Positions 1-7,723 of a stretch of 33,248 nt of DNA are shown in pieces. The position numbers and the translations under genes are program-made. How positions within the stretch are numbered: position 1 is the stretch's first letter; the number at the start of each line of letters is the position of its first letter. The notes under the pieces were generated by a model that searched no databases, was not told the DNA's origin, and worked only from the letters and a program-made list of their open reading frames with translations. The DNA lies in NCBI GenBank assembly GCA_012517235.1, contig JAAYVI010000068.1, forward strand, positions 1 to 33,248, read 5' to 3'. The stretch comes from Elusimicrobiota bacterium. GTDB lineage: Bacteria; Elusimicrobiota; Elusimicrobia; Elusimicrobiales; UBA9959.

Positions 1-1932
1 CCCGTAAGCGGCATTATTTCTCATCGCTTCTTTAACGTTAAAAAGTATTCTGCTTATATTTTTTTCTCTTAACTTGGAATATATCTCTTTGTGATCTTTT
101 GCCTGTTTGGAAATATCTATTAGCATATTCCTGTCGAATACGCTCGAAGCCTCAAAAGGCGCGTTGACATAAAGAGTTTTAGAATCTCCGAAGAATAAAA
201 CTTTTCCTTCTTCTTTTTTGGATTCCAGATAAGGGAAAACTCCGTTGGAAGGCCAAGGATATCTCGCTCTTGAGGAAGAAAGATATTCCTGTTGTGTCAT
301 AAAACCCAGAACTACTTTCCATTTGCCTTCCATATAAAAAAATAAAAAAGACCAGTAAAAGGATAAAAATACGGTAAAAAAAACGGCAAATCTAAGAAAC
401 CTGGAGAATATTGAGTCGAAAGCTTCGAAAGCGTAATAAGATACCAGCAAGGAAGCCGCAAACCATGCCGGCATAAGATATCTTACGACATTGCTCGAAA
501 AAGACCATAAAAGCCATGAACATAAGAAGTAAATCCAGAGAAATTTCAAAGAAGAATCGCTTTTTTTTGAGAAAAAAGCCAAAGGCAAAATTAAAGCGAA
601 AATAGGAGTAAAATATTCGTCGTTTGCTATGCTTCCGGAAGAAACGGCTATGGGATGGTAAATCCAGTCTTTAAAAGAAAAAGTAAACTGTTTAACTTCT
701 CTCATAAAACTTTCTATTAAAGCCGCGTCGAAAGAATCCATATTTTTTTGGAAAATTTTATAAAGCATAGGGTAAAAAGGATTAGAATATAAAACGGCGT
801 TTTTTAAAAGCCAGCCCGCGGAAGGTATTAAAGAAAAAATAGAAAAGAAAACAAAAAATTTAAGAAACGAAAAAGATTTTTCTTTTCTATAAGACCAGAC
901 AGCGGCGAGAATTCCAAGTATAAATATGGCCGAAGTGTATTTTATCCCCATGGCAAAACCGGCCGATAGTCCGGAAAATAAAACATAAGAGACAAGATTT
1001 GTTTCGGTAAATCTTTTGGCGCAATAAAAGGAGCAAAGAATAAAAAAAGAAAGGAAAACATCGTTCGAAGCATACCACGAGACATTCATATAATGGAAAA
1101 TAGAAAAGAAAACAGCGGCCGCCGCGAAAAGAGTTTTCTTTGAAAAATCGCGGCCGAAAAAAGCAAAGAAAGAAAGAAGTGTAAAAAAAGAAGCAAACCA
1201 ATTTAAAATTTTAGCCGAATTTATGCCGCCGGTCATCAAGCCGTACAAGTATACGAGTCCGTGATTAAAAGGCATTTTGGAAAATATGAGATTGGGCATA
1301 TCTTGAATACGCCCTTCTATTCTCCAATAATTGGGCACGGCCAAGTGATATATGACGGTATCGTAGAATGTTTCCGGAGCTAAAGATTGGATCAAATTTA
1401 CGAAGAGAATTAGCGCAAAAAAAAGCCAATATAAAGAATAACTTCCGAAAGTTTGAGACGGGAAAAATATTTTTTTTCTTTCTTTCCAATAAGCCGCGGC
1501 CGCAAGAAATATTCCTAAAAAAGAGAGAAAATAAAAGTAGGAACTTTTAATGAGTCCAAAATATCCCAATAAAGCGGATAGAACCGCGGAAATAAAAAAA
1601 CCGAAAGCGCAAGAAAGTATAAGAGAAGGAAAAAAATCTTCTTGTGTCTTGAAAAGTTTAACAAACCAATAACCACATCCCAAAACTCCCAAAAAAGATA
1701 AAAAACCTTTCACAAAAGGTAAAAAAATATTAAAGGCCGCGGTTTTAAAATCGAAAGGGATATATTGTCCCGGAGAAGCGGCCGCAAAAAGAGAAGCCAT
1801 ATCGGGAGTAAATTTTGAAAAATAACGTGTAAAAATCAAAAAAGATAAAATCAAAAAAACCGGCCAAACCCAAAAAGAAACTTCTTGTGTTCTTATCTCT
1901 TCTTTTTTGCTTTTTTTATTTTTATTTGCCAT
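1..1932 (-). CDS. GT-C/GT39-like polytopic membrane glycosyltransferase (3' end cut by window)
   Basis: An open frame runs without a stop from an ATG at 1932 to the window edge, giving at least 644 residues with the C-terminus missing. After a short basic start (MANKNKKSKKEE) the protein is a series of hydrophobic helices rich in Phe, Leu and Trp. Around residues 185-200 the first large loop carries ETFYDTVIYHLAVP. An acidic residue shortly before YHLA fits the loop that holds the catalytic aspartate in GT39/ArnT-like, lipid-phosphate-sugar-dependent glycosyltransferases. The last visible 130 residues are more polar and probably form the extracytoplasmic domain. The likely role is transfer of a sugar from a polyprenyl carrier to a glycan or protein; the substrate is unknown. 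The start lacks a Shine-Dalgarno and lies only 8 nt after a terminator hairpin, so the next in-frame ATG (1800) cannot be excluded. Confidence 0.72.
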   Translation of the reverse strand, partial: MANKNKKSKKEEIRTQEVSFWVWPVFLILSFLIFTRYFSKFTPDMASLFAAASPGQYIPFDFKTAAFNIFLPFVKGFLSFLGVLGCGYWFVKLFKTQEDFFPSLILSCAFGFFISAVLSALLGYFGLIKSSYFYFLSFLGIFLAAAAYWKERKKIFFPSQTFGSYSLYWLFFALILFVNLIQSLAPETFYDTVIYHLAVPNYWRIEGRIQDMPNLIFSKMPFNHGLVYLYGLMTGGINSAKILNWFASFFTLLSFFAFFGRDFSKKTLFAAAAVFFSIFHYMNVSWYASNDVFLSFFILCSFYCAKRFTETNLVSYVLFSGLSAGFAMGIKYTSAIFILGILAAVWSYRKEKSFSFLKFFVFFSIFSLIPSAGWLLKNAVLYSNPFYPMLYKIFQKNMDSFDAALIESFMREVKQFTFSFKDWIYHPIAVSSGSIANDEYFTPIFALILPLAFFSKKSDSSLKFLWIYFLCSWLLWSFSSNVVRYLMPAWFAASLLVSYYAFEAFDSIFSRFLRFAVFFTVFLSFYWSFLFFYMEGKWKVVLGFMTQQEYLSSSRARYPWPSNGVFPYLESKKEEGKVLFFGDSKTLYVNAPFEASSVFDRNMLIDISKQAKDHKEIYSKLREKNISRILFNVKEAMRNNAAYG

Positions 1933-1940
1933 AAAATCAA

Positions 1941-1965
1941 AAGGCGCCGGGAAAACCGGCGCCTT
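1941..1965 (-). terminator. Intrinsic terminator of the MutL/KOW operon
   Basis: A perfect 10-bp stem (AAGGCGCCGG paired with CCGGCGCCTT) with a 5-nt loop lies 13 bp past the stop of the KOW-protein gene. Read on the minus strand it is followed by TTGATTTT, a moderate U tract. On the plus strand no T run follows, so it works leftward. It is the only textbook intrinsic terminator I see in the window. Confidence 0.85.
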
Positions 1966-1978
1966 CGCTCAATATAAA

Positions 1979-3106
1979 CTATTTTTCCACTATTTCCACA
2001 TTGGCTCTGGGAATAACTATTTTATCGCCTTTCTCAAGCTTAACTTCCAAAACTCTTACATGGCTTTCGGTGGCTATGGACTGAAGTTCGGGAGGAAGAG
2101 CGGTTACGGTTCCTATTATTCCGAAATGAGGTTCTCGTATTATTCTGACCTGATCTCCTATTTCTATCCATCCTCTCGATTCTTCCTTTCTTTTTAGATT
2201 TTTATCCGGAGAACCGGGAATTATTATTTCGGGCCTCATAACTCCGGCTCTTATCTGAGTGGCGCCGGAAACCGACGCTTTCTCTCCTTCTCTGGATTTT
2301 AAAAGCTTAAAGGTATATTCGGCCATAGGAATATGACCGAAACCTTCGGTAACTACCAATGTTATTCCTATTTTTTCGGTTCCTGTTACGGCCACTCCTA
2401 TGTCATATCCCAAAATCTCCCTTAAGTCTTTATCGTGTATTCCGCCTACGACAACCGCATTTACTCCTATCTTTATCGCTTTTTTAATGGCGTCCAATCC
2501 GGCATGTCTTCCGCCGACTATTATTTTGCCTTTGTATTCTTCTTTTATATCTTCGGGCTTAAGATCGACATCGGGCCCGTCTACGGCTATTTTTATTTCT
2601 CCGTTAGTTTCTCCGCCTATGCCGAAAATTCCTTGTATGAAAGTTCCTTCCGTTTCTACTACCACTCCGAATTTTTCTTCAACTTCCACTATCTTGCCTT
2701 TCACATAAGCTTGAAGGGGAAGAACTTTCGGAGGCTCTCTGAAAAGGACTTGTCCGGTAATTTCCGATACGGATTCTAACGTTCCTGTTATGGGAGATTC
2801 TACGGAAGATTTGAATATGGAAAGACCCAAGAAAGGTTTTGTTTCCGCTATTATTTCTCCTTTCTTAACCGGATCTCCTTCTTTTTTTAGCATAAAATTT
2901 CTTACTTCCGACGCTTCTATGCCGAGCCTGTTGGCTATGTTTACGGAAAAAACCTTTCCGGGCAATTCGGTTTGCGCCACTATGTCCAATGCGTCTACCT
3001 CTTTGCCTTTTTCATACAATACTTTTCCCGGTATGGGGAGCATTCTCCTCTTTCTTAAAACCATCAGAGGAACAACTTTAAGTCCGGGCGAATAAGCGTG
3101 TGCCAT
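1979..3106 (-). CDS. KOW-domain protein with barrel-sandwich-like N-terminal half, partner of MutL-type reactivase
   Basis: The protein has 375 residues. Residues about 27-125 contain short beta segments with turns such as KKEGDPVKKGEIIAET and SPITGTLESVSEITGQVL, the pattern of a biotinyl/lipoyl-like barrel sandwich, as in RnfC or the RNA polymerase beta-prime hybrid motif. Residues about 130-300 form an alpha/beta region rich in Gly and Val (GGRHAGLDAIKKAIKIGVNAVVVGG). Residues about 313-340 (IEIGDQVRIIREPHFGIIGTV) match a KOW motif as found in NusG and ribosomal proteins. No catalytic signature is visible. A strong ribosome binding site (AGGAGG) precedes the ATG 14 bp after the MutL stop, so the two genes are co-transcribed and translated in step. 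I cannot name a function; a scaffold or RNA/protein-binding role is inference from the KOW motif only. Confidence 0.7.
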   Translation of the reverse strand: MAHAYSPGLKVVPLMVLRKRRMLPIPGKVLYEKGKEVDALDIVAQTELPGKVFSVNIANRLGIEASEVRNFMLKKEGDPVKKGEIIAETKPFLGLSIFKSSVESPITGTLESVSEITGQVLFREPPKVLPLQAYVKGKIVEVEEKFGVVVETEGTFIQGIFGIGGETNGEIKIAVDGPDVDLKPEDIKEEYKGKIIVGGRHAGLDAIKKAIKIGVNAVVVGGIHDKDLREILGYDIGVAVTGTEKIGITLVVTEGFGHIPMAEYTFKLLKSREGEKASVSGATQIRAGVMRPEIIIPGSPDKNLKRKEESRGWIEIGDQVRIIREPHFGIIGTVTALPPELQSIATESHVRVLEVKLEKGDKIVIPRANVEIVEK

Positions 3107-3120
3107 TTTTCCTCCTGAAA

Positions 3121-4908
3121 TTAGGGATACATATCCAGTTTTTTATACCATTTTTCCAGACATTCGACTCTTTTGTTTTCCGCTTTAGGCAGTTCCAAAG
3201 GTCTTCCTCTTCCGTCAAATATTACGCCTACGGTACCGCCCTGTATTTTGGCTTCATGTTTAGCGCCTTTACCGGCTCCGACATCGAAACCTTTCGCGGG
3301 TTTTAAAATTATCTCCGCTTTATCGTCTTTAAGAGGGACCGAAAATATTTCTCCGAAGCGAAGTTCTCCGCTTTGAGATCCGCTTGCGGCTTTTATTTCC
3401 CATTCCAGTATCTTTTCTCCTTCTTTGGCCAAACCTTTGGGAGATATGTTTGTTCCTAATTTTATGAGACAATCGTTGTAGAAAACATCCAAAGAAGCTT
3501 TTTCGTTTATCTGAGCCAAAACTCCCAAATGAGGCATCATAAATATGGAATCTACCGCAAGCATGGTAACGCCTTCAAGCTGATAGGAATCTATCATCAT
3601 AAGGGCGGATTGTATTCTTCTCGGAGAATGAGCGAGTATCCCTCCGGAACCTATGACATAGTTAAGGTTCATCATATTTATCAAGCTTTGTCCGCTTGCG
3701 GTTTGTTCGAAAGCGTCCGATATGGATCTTTCCTGCTGAACTCCTTTAAGACCTACGGCCAATGCCTTATGCTGATCCAGGGCAAGCCTTAAAGCTTCTC
3801 TTGCGACCGCATGCTCAACTTGAAGATCTTCTTGAGTCTGAGGTATAGTGGTGGGTCTTATCATTTTATTCTTCAATCTGTTTCTTACTTCCTGCTCCTC
3901 TATTCTAAAAGGCAGCCACCGCATTATATTGGGAACGCCGGCTTCCGCCATAACATTCGATACGGAATAACTCATTCCCAAATTTGCGCTTACAGTTCTA
4001 TTAAATATTTCCGAAAAGACGGAGAATACGTCGGTAGTGGCGCCGCCTATGTCTACCGCCAAAACATTATAATTGTTGGCTCTGGCAAATTTTTCCGTCA
4101 TAAGTCCGACGGCCGCCGGAGTAGGCATAATCGGAGCGCCCACCATTTTCATAAGTTTGGGATATCCCGGAGCCTGCTGCATGACATGTTCGAGGAATAT
4201 GTCGTGTATCTTGTGTCTGGCCGGCATAAGATTTTCTCTTTCTAAAATGGGTCTTAAATTTTCGGTTATTATCAAAGCGGTTCTTGATCCCAATATTTCG
4301 TTTATTTGAGGATGCGCCTTATTATTTCCGGCGTAAATAACCGGCAGTTTATAAGAAGCGCCCAATCTCGGTTTCGGATCCGCGGCTTTTATAAAATTAG
4401 CAAGTTCCACGACGTGATTTACGGTTCCGCCGTCGGTTCCGCCGGAAAGAAGTATCATATCCGGTCTCAATTGTCTTATTCTCTCTATTTTTTCGTGATC
4501 GGCTCTCCCGTCATTTGAAGCCAGGACATCCATTACTATGGCGCCGGCTCCCAAAGCGCATCTTTGAGCCGACTCTCCGGTCATCGCTTTAACCGCTCCG
4601 GCTACCATCATTTGCAATCCTCCGCCCGCGGAACTTGTCGAGACATAAACGTCGACTCCGGTATTCCCGTTATTTGGCGTTATGACTTTTTCGTTTTCGA
4701 GTATTTTCCTTCCGGAAAGTTCTTCTACTTCCGTAATTGCGTTTAAAACTCCTCTTGTTACGTCTTCGAAAGGGGCTTCTACCGTAGTAGGAGCCTCTCC
4801 TCTGAAGGTTTGCCGGTAAGTATCGCCTTTCTTTTCTATGAGAATCGCTTTAGTTGTCGTGCTTCCGCAGTCCGTGGCTATTATTACATTGAGGTCTTTA
4901 TCTTGCAT
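3121..4908 (-). CDS. glmL: Glutamate mutase MutL-family (GlmL) ASKHA ATPase, putative reactivase
   Basis: The protein has 595 residues and ASKHA (actin/Hsp70 fold) nucleotide-binding signatures: phosphate-1 loop DCGSTTTKAILIEK near residue 13, phosphate-2 DIGGATTDVFSVF near residue 286, and a Gly-rich adenosine loop GSGGILAHSPRR near residue 420. This arrangement is characteristic of the MutL/GlmL family named from clostridial glutamate mutase operons, where MutL is thought to reactivate or chaperone the coenzyme B12-dependent mutase. No glmS, glmE or other B12 mutase gene lies in the window, so the client is unknown. The C-terminal part after about residue 460 makes it longer than the classic family members as I recall them. 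AAGGAG precedes the ATG. It is the middle gene of a three-gene operon. The name is unrelated to the mismatch-repair MutL. Confidence 0.82.
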   Translation of the reverse strand: MQDKDLNVIIATDCGSTTTKAILIEKKGDTYRQTFRGEAPTTVEAPFEDVTRGVLNAITEVEELSGRKILENEKVITPNNGNTGVDVYVSTSSAGGGLQMMVAGAVKAMTGESAQRCALGAGAIVMDVLASNDGRADHEKIERIRQLRPDMILLSGGTDGGTVNHVVELANFIKAADPKPRLGASYKLPVIYAGNNKAHPQINEILGSRTALIITENLRPILERENLMPARHKIHDIFLEHVMQQAPGYPKLMKMVGAPIMPTPAAVGLMTEKFARANNYNVLAVDIGGATTDVFSVFSEIFNRTVSANLGMSYSVSNVMAEAGVPNIMRWLPFRIEEQEVRNRLKNKMIRPTTIPQTQEDLQVEHAVAREALRLALDQHKALAVGLKGVQQERSISDAFEQTASGQSLINMMNLNYVIGSGGILAHSPRRIQSALMMIDSYQLEGVTMLAVDSIFMMPHLGVLAQINEKASLDVFYNDCLIKLGTNISPKGLAKEGEKILEWEIKAASGSQSGELRFGEIFSVPLKDDKAEIILKPAKGFDVGAGKGAKHEAKIQGGTVGVIFDGRGRPLELPKAENKRVECLEKWYKKLDMYP

Positions 4909-4923
4909 GGTAGCGCTCCTTGC

Positions 4924-5208
4924 TTAAAGATTTTCCTTAAAAAATTCCAAAGCGGCCGGATTCTGAAACAAATCCGCCAGCCTTTCGACTTCTTTTTTTT
5001 CAAAAATGATGTTTAAAAAAGGCATACCGAAAATGACCGCCTGGGAAAAGATATTGTGAACCGGAACGGTTGCTTCCGCGGTCAAAGATGCCATTTGCGA
5101 AAGATTTTTCTTTTTTATAAGAGAGCAAGCTTTTATGAGAAAAGCTTTGTCTTCTTCGCTTAAAGGTTTCTTTCCGGGTATCTTAAAAGCGTTAGACCAA
5201 ATTCCCAT
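4924..5208 (-). CDS. Small protein of unknown function, first gene of MutL/KOW operon
   Basis: It has 94 residues and is soluble, with no signal peptide or membrane segment. The predicted make-up is mostly helical: a basic N-terminus (KIPGKKPLSEEDKAFLIKAC), an amphipathic middle, and a C-terminal helix with EKKEVERLADLF and LEFFKENL. I do not recognise a family. The N-terminal LSEEDKAFLIKACSLIKKK could be a small helical bundle. It ends 15 bp before the MutL start and is transcribed with it. Its role may therefore be linked to the reactivase, but that is inference from position. The ATG has no Shine-Dalgarno and is 7 nt after a TAAAAT -10 candidate, so translation may be leaderless. Confidence 0.6.
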   Translation of the reverse strand: MGIWSNAFKIPGKKPLSEEDKAFLIKACSLIKKKNLSQMASLTAEATVPVHNIFSQAVIFGMPFLNIIFEKKEVERLADLFQNPAALEFFKENL

Positions 5209-5215
5209 GTTTTTA

Positions 5216-5221
5216 ATTTTA
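5216..5221 (-). promoter_or_regulatory. -10 element candidate for the MutL/KOW operon (leaderless start)
   Basis: On the minus strand TAAAAT sits 7 nt before the ATG of the 94-aa gene, so transcription would begin at or next to the start codon. The decamer TATGTAAAAT is identical to the one in the tRNA-Gly promoter at 15243-15248. The -35 region is weak (TTTTCT at a 17-bp spacing). Confidence 0.4.
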
Positions 5222-5247
5222 CATAAATTAAAATAAAAAGAAAAGTA

Positions 5248-5276
5248 TTGAAAAAAAGCGCGCCGAGGTGTATACT
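5248..5276 (+). promoter_or_regulatory. Sigma-70-type promoter for the ASH-domain surface protein
   Basis: TTGAAA (5248-5253) and TATACT (5271-5276) are separated by exactly 17 bp. A start near 5283 would give a leader of about 40 nt that includes the strong ribosome binding site GGGGGAGG before the ATG at 5325. It is the best-matching full promoter in the window. Confidence 0.7.
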
Positions 5277-5324
5277 ATATTTTATACTTTAAACTTATAG
5301 CCCTTAAAATATGGGGGAGGTTTT

Positions 5325-6992
5325 ATGTTTAAGAAAGAAGAAAAAAAATTTTATAAGCCGGCCGTTGTGGGCTTATCCGTACTGCTGGTATCGGGAGCTT
5401 TATTCATAGCGGGTAAAAGTCTTTTTTCCGAAGCCTCTTCGGCTTCATTATCCGACGGAAAGGGGAAATCGTCGTTTTTTGAAAAAGAAGGGGAAAGTAA
5501 ATTTTTGCCTTCTGCCCAAATTCAAAGCGCGACAAGATCCGATTCTATTTCAATTTTAGCAAAGGCCAATGCCGGATATTCGCAATCTTCCTCGGTTTCT
5601 TCCAAAGAAGGCTCTTTGTCTTTTTCCTCGACACTTAACTCTCAAAAAGGCGTTCCGGAATCCGCTCTTTCCGATTTTGAAAAACAAGCCCTGGCCGAAT
5701 TAGGAGAGCCGGATAAAACCGAGCAGCCGCCTTCGGCGGGAGCGGCGAAAGCGGCGGGCGCTAAACCCGAAGAACAAAATCTCTCATCAGTAGCGTCCGA
5801 CAAGTCTTCTCCGTCTAACCAATCTTTTTCCGGGAAAAGCGGATTATCCGGGAAAAAATCTTCTTTTACCAGCAAACTTTCCGCAATGAACAATTTTAAC
5901 CGCGCAACAAGATTGGGAAAGAACTTTGCTTCCGGCGACGAAGAGTCGTCTTCTTCTTATCAAACCGGTTCTTCTTACGGCACAAACAAAGATTCGGCCG
6001 ATTCTTACGGTAATTCGTCCGCTATGGGAGCATCAGGAAACTCGGGAGGTTCTTCGTCTATGGGAGGCGCTTCTTCGTCCGGAGGAGCTTCTTCGTCGGC
6101 TGGAAGGACCGACTCTGCCCCGCAGTCCAAACCCGATGTTCCCAGACCGCAAATGCTCGTATACAAGCAAGTGTATGACTTCGGCACGGTAAATCTATAC
6201 GAGTATTCCAAGCGTTTAATAACGGTAATGAATGTGGGCAAAAAAAATCTTTCCATAAGGAAAATAAACAGATTAAACGACGAAGATTCGTCTTTTTACG
6301 TCGATCAAAATTATTGTTCAAATAAAACGTTAAAACCCGGCGAAGAATGTACGTTCCAAATAGTATTCCACCCTTATTCTTACGGAGAAAAAGGCGACGG
6401 TTTTGAAATAGAAAGCAATGATGCCGATAAGATACCTTACTCTAATTATATAGAAACCACCGGAAAAACCGGCTCCTACTGGTACTATTATTACTGGCTT
6501 AATAGATACCAGGCCACTACAAAAATGGATTTCGGTACAGTTACGGCCGGACATTCTCTTGAGCTAAATTACTTATTAAGAAACAATTCGGGACATCAAT
6601 GGAGCGAAATAACTTTTATAAGAGACGCAAATGCTTCTTTCTCTGTTTCTTACTCGAATTGTCCTCAATATCTCAATAACGGCGCATATTGCTTGGTTAG
6701 AATAAAATTTGCGCCGCAAGACGCTTTCTTGAAAGGACTTTCCGCAAATTACGGCAAATATCACGCCGTTAACGGATATAACGGGAAAAAAGAAATAATG
6801 CCTAAGCCGGCTTTTCCTCCCAACATAATAGACAAACCTTTCGAACTCGAACTGGGCGGATATATAAGAGTCAAAGCAAGAGTTTCGGGTTCTTCTCCGA
6901 TAATAGTAAGGCATATCCCTTTAAGAGCTTTTACAAGCGCAAGATATCCGGATCCCAAAGTAAAAAGGGTAGACAAGTATTATTCCTTTTAA
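5325..6992 (+). CDS. Anchored surface protein: Ser/Gly-rich stalk plus two ASH (choice-of-anchor D)-like domains
   Basis: The protein has 555 residues. A basic N-terminus (MFKKEEKKFYKP) is followed by a hydrophobic segment at residues 13-30 (AVVGLSVLLVSGALFIAG), which is a signal-anchor with no clear cleavage site. Residues about 33-265 are low-complexity and very rich in Ser, Gly, Ala and Lys, typical of an extended stalk. Residues about 280-380 (VYDFGTVNLYEYSKRLITVMNVGKKNL, FYVDQNYC, LKPGEECTFQIVFHP) fit an ASH/HYDIN-type immunoglobulin-like fold. A second copy follows at about 400-480 (MDFGTVTAGHSLELNYLLRNN, SNCPQYLNNGAYCLVRIKFAP). Each copy has two cysteines placed for a disulfide, consistent with export. 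A Tyr/Trp cluster, WYYYYW, links the two domains. It is likely anchored in the inner membrane and exposed to the periplasm. It has its own promoter and a strong GGGGGAGG site. Confidence 0.75.
   Translation: MFKKEEKKFYKPAVVGLSVLLVSGALFIAGKSLFSEASSASLSDGKGKSSFFEKEGESKFLPSAQIQSATRSDSISILAKANAGYSQSSSVSSKEGSLSFSSTLNSQKGVPESALSDFEKQALAELGEPDKTEQPPSAGAAKAAGAKPEEQNLSSVASDKSSPSNQSFSGKSGLSGKKSSFTSKLSAMNNFNRATRLGKNFASGDEESSSSYQTGSSYGTNKDSADSYGNSSAMGASGNSGGSSSMGGASSSGGASSSAGRTDSAPQSKPDVPRPQMLVYKQVYDFGTVNLYEYSKRLITVMNVGKKNLSIRKINRLNDEDSSFYVDQNYCSNKTLKPGEECTFQIVFHPYSYGEKGDGFEIESNDADKIPYSNYIETTGKTGSYWYYYYWLNRYQATTKMDFGTVTAGHSLELNYLLRNNSGHQWSEITFIRDANASFSVSYSNCPQYLNNGAYCLVRIKFAPQDAFLKGLSANYGKYHAVNGYNGKKEIMPKPAFPPNIIDKPFELELGGYIRVKARVSGSSPIIVRHIPLRAFTSARYPDPKVKRVDKYYSF
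6048..6101 (+). repeat. Three tandem 18-nt units in the stalk coding region
   Basis: Units at 6048-6065, 6066-6083 and 6084-6101 share the core TCTTCGTC and encode the peptide pattern G-(S/A)-S-S-(S/A)-x. The repeat keeps the frame, so changes in copy number would alter stalk length without breaking the protein. Confidence 0.7.
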
Positions 6993-7007
6993 ATCGGAGG
7001 TTCGTCT

Positions 7008-7241
7008 ATGGTTACGGGATTAGTTTTGGTCAAGTTAGCTCCTGGCAAAGAAAAGAACGCTTTAATGAAGCTTAAAAGCATACCTGAAGTAATACATATG
7101 TCGGCGGTATTCGGAAGATGGGATTTGGTTTTGGATATGGAAACCGAAGATCTGCCCGAATTGTCCGACATAGTCGTAAGAGAAATAAGAGGAATTCCGG
7201 GCGTAATATCCACGGAAACTCTGGTTACGACTTCCCTGTGA
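7008..7241 (+). CDS. Stand-alone Lrp/AsnC ligand-binding (RAM) domain protein
   Basis: It has 77 residues covering a single beta-alpha-beta-beta-alpha-beta RAM fold: TGLVLVKLAPGKEKNALMKL, then VIHMSAVFGRWDLVLDMETED, then the C-terminal GVISTETLVTTSL. The G-x-W/Y-D segment (FGRWDLVL) is typical of the Lrp/AsnC effector domain. There is no helix-turn-helix domain, so this is the stand-alone form known from bacteria and archaea, which can bind amino acids and assemble into dimers or octamers. A good GGAGG site lies 7 nt before the ATG, 15 bp after the ASH-protein stop. It probably senses or buffers a small molecule; the ligand and partner are unknown. Confidence 0.88.
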   Translation: MVTGLVLVKLAPGKEKNALMKLKSIPEVIHMSAVFGRWDLVLDMETEDLPELSDIVVREIRGIPGVISTETLVTTSL

Positions 7242-7723
7242 AACGAATGAGGATTTCGATAGCGTTCTTTTTCATTACCGCGCCGTATTTGTTTTCCCAG
7301 CAATTCTCCGCGGGCGCGGTATTTGATCCTTCTTCCTTCTCCTCAAAAGAAAAGGATATCTCGATATCTTCTTATTCTTTTTCTTCGGCTTTATTGGATT
7401 ATTTTTCCGTTTCTCAAGACTCGGCCGCAGCCGCCGGTTTTAACGCCAATCTGGATAAAAGCGGTTTTACCAGAACGGAAATGACGGCCGCCGCTATTTT
7501 ATCTAAAAAAAATTCGGAAAATTTTTACTCAATACTTCTTGAAATAAAAAAAGAAAAGGGCATAAAGAAACCGGCCGAAAAAAGGGGTATGGATCCTAAA
7601 AAACTATTCGAAGAAAGCTCGCTTATAAAAAAAGAAATTGAAAAAAAAGCCGGAGACGAAATAGCGGCGATGAGAGAGATCTGGACTTCGACGCAAAGCG
7701 CGAATATTTTCTATGAAGAATAA
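7238..7723 (+). CDS. Small exported protein of unknown function
   Basis: The gene most likely starts at GTG 7238, which overlaps the preceding stop as GTGA, or at ATG 7247. The frame continues further upstream but only as a shadow inside the preceding gene. The start gives a signal peptide (MRISIAFFFITAPYLFSQQF). The mature part is Ser/Phe-rich at first (about residues 20-60) and then Lys/Glu-rich and helical (ILLEIKKEKGIKKPAEKRG, EIEKKAGDEIAAMREIW). I recognise no family or catalytic motif. It is translated in a run with the RAM-domain gene before it and the DUF192 gene after it, overlapping the latter by 11 bp. A periplasmic helical protein is the most that can be said. Confidence 0.6.
   Translation: MKRMRISIAFFFITAPYLFSQQFSAGAVFDPSSFSSKEKDISISSYSFSSALLDYFSVSQDSAAAAGFNANLDKSGFTRTEMTAAAILSKKNSENFYSILLEIKKEKGIKKPAEKRGMDPKKLFEESSLIKKEIEKKAGDEIAAMREIWTSTQSANIFYEE

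Noticed and set aside
1265-1550. Two frames of 60-74 aa inside the glycosyltransferase region
   Set aside because: They lie in other frames within a continuous 644-codon membrane-protein frame and lack ribosome binding sites.
2400-2779. Plus-strand frames of about 100 aa opposite the KOW-protein gene
   Set aside because: They are shadows of a strongly supported minus-strand gene that has its own ribosome binding site and operon context.
3121-4908. DNA mismatch repair MutL
   Set aside because: The motifs are ASKHA phosphate loops (DCGSTTTK, DIGGATTDV), not the GHKL ATPase motifs of mismatch-repair MutL.
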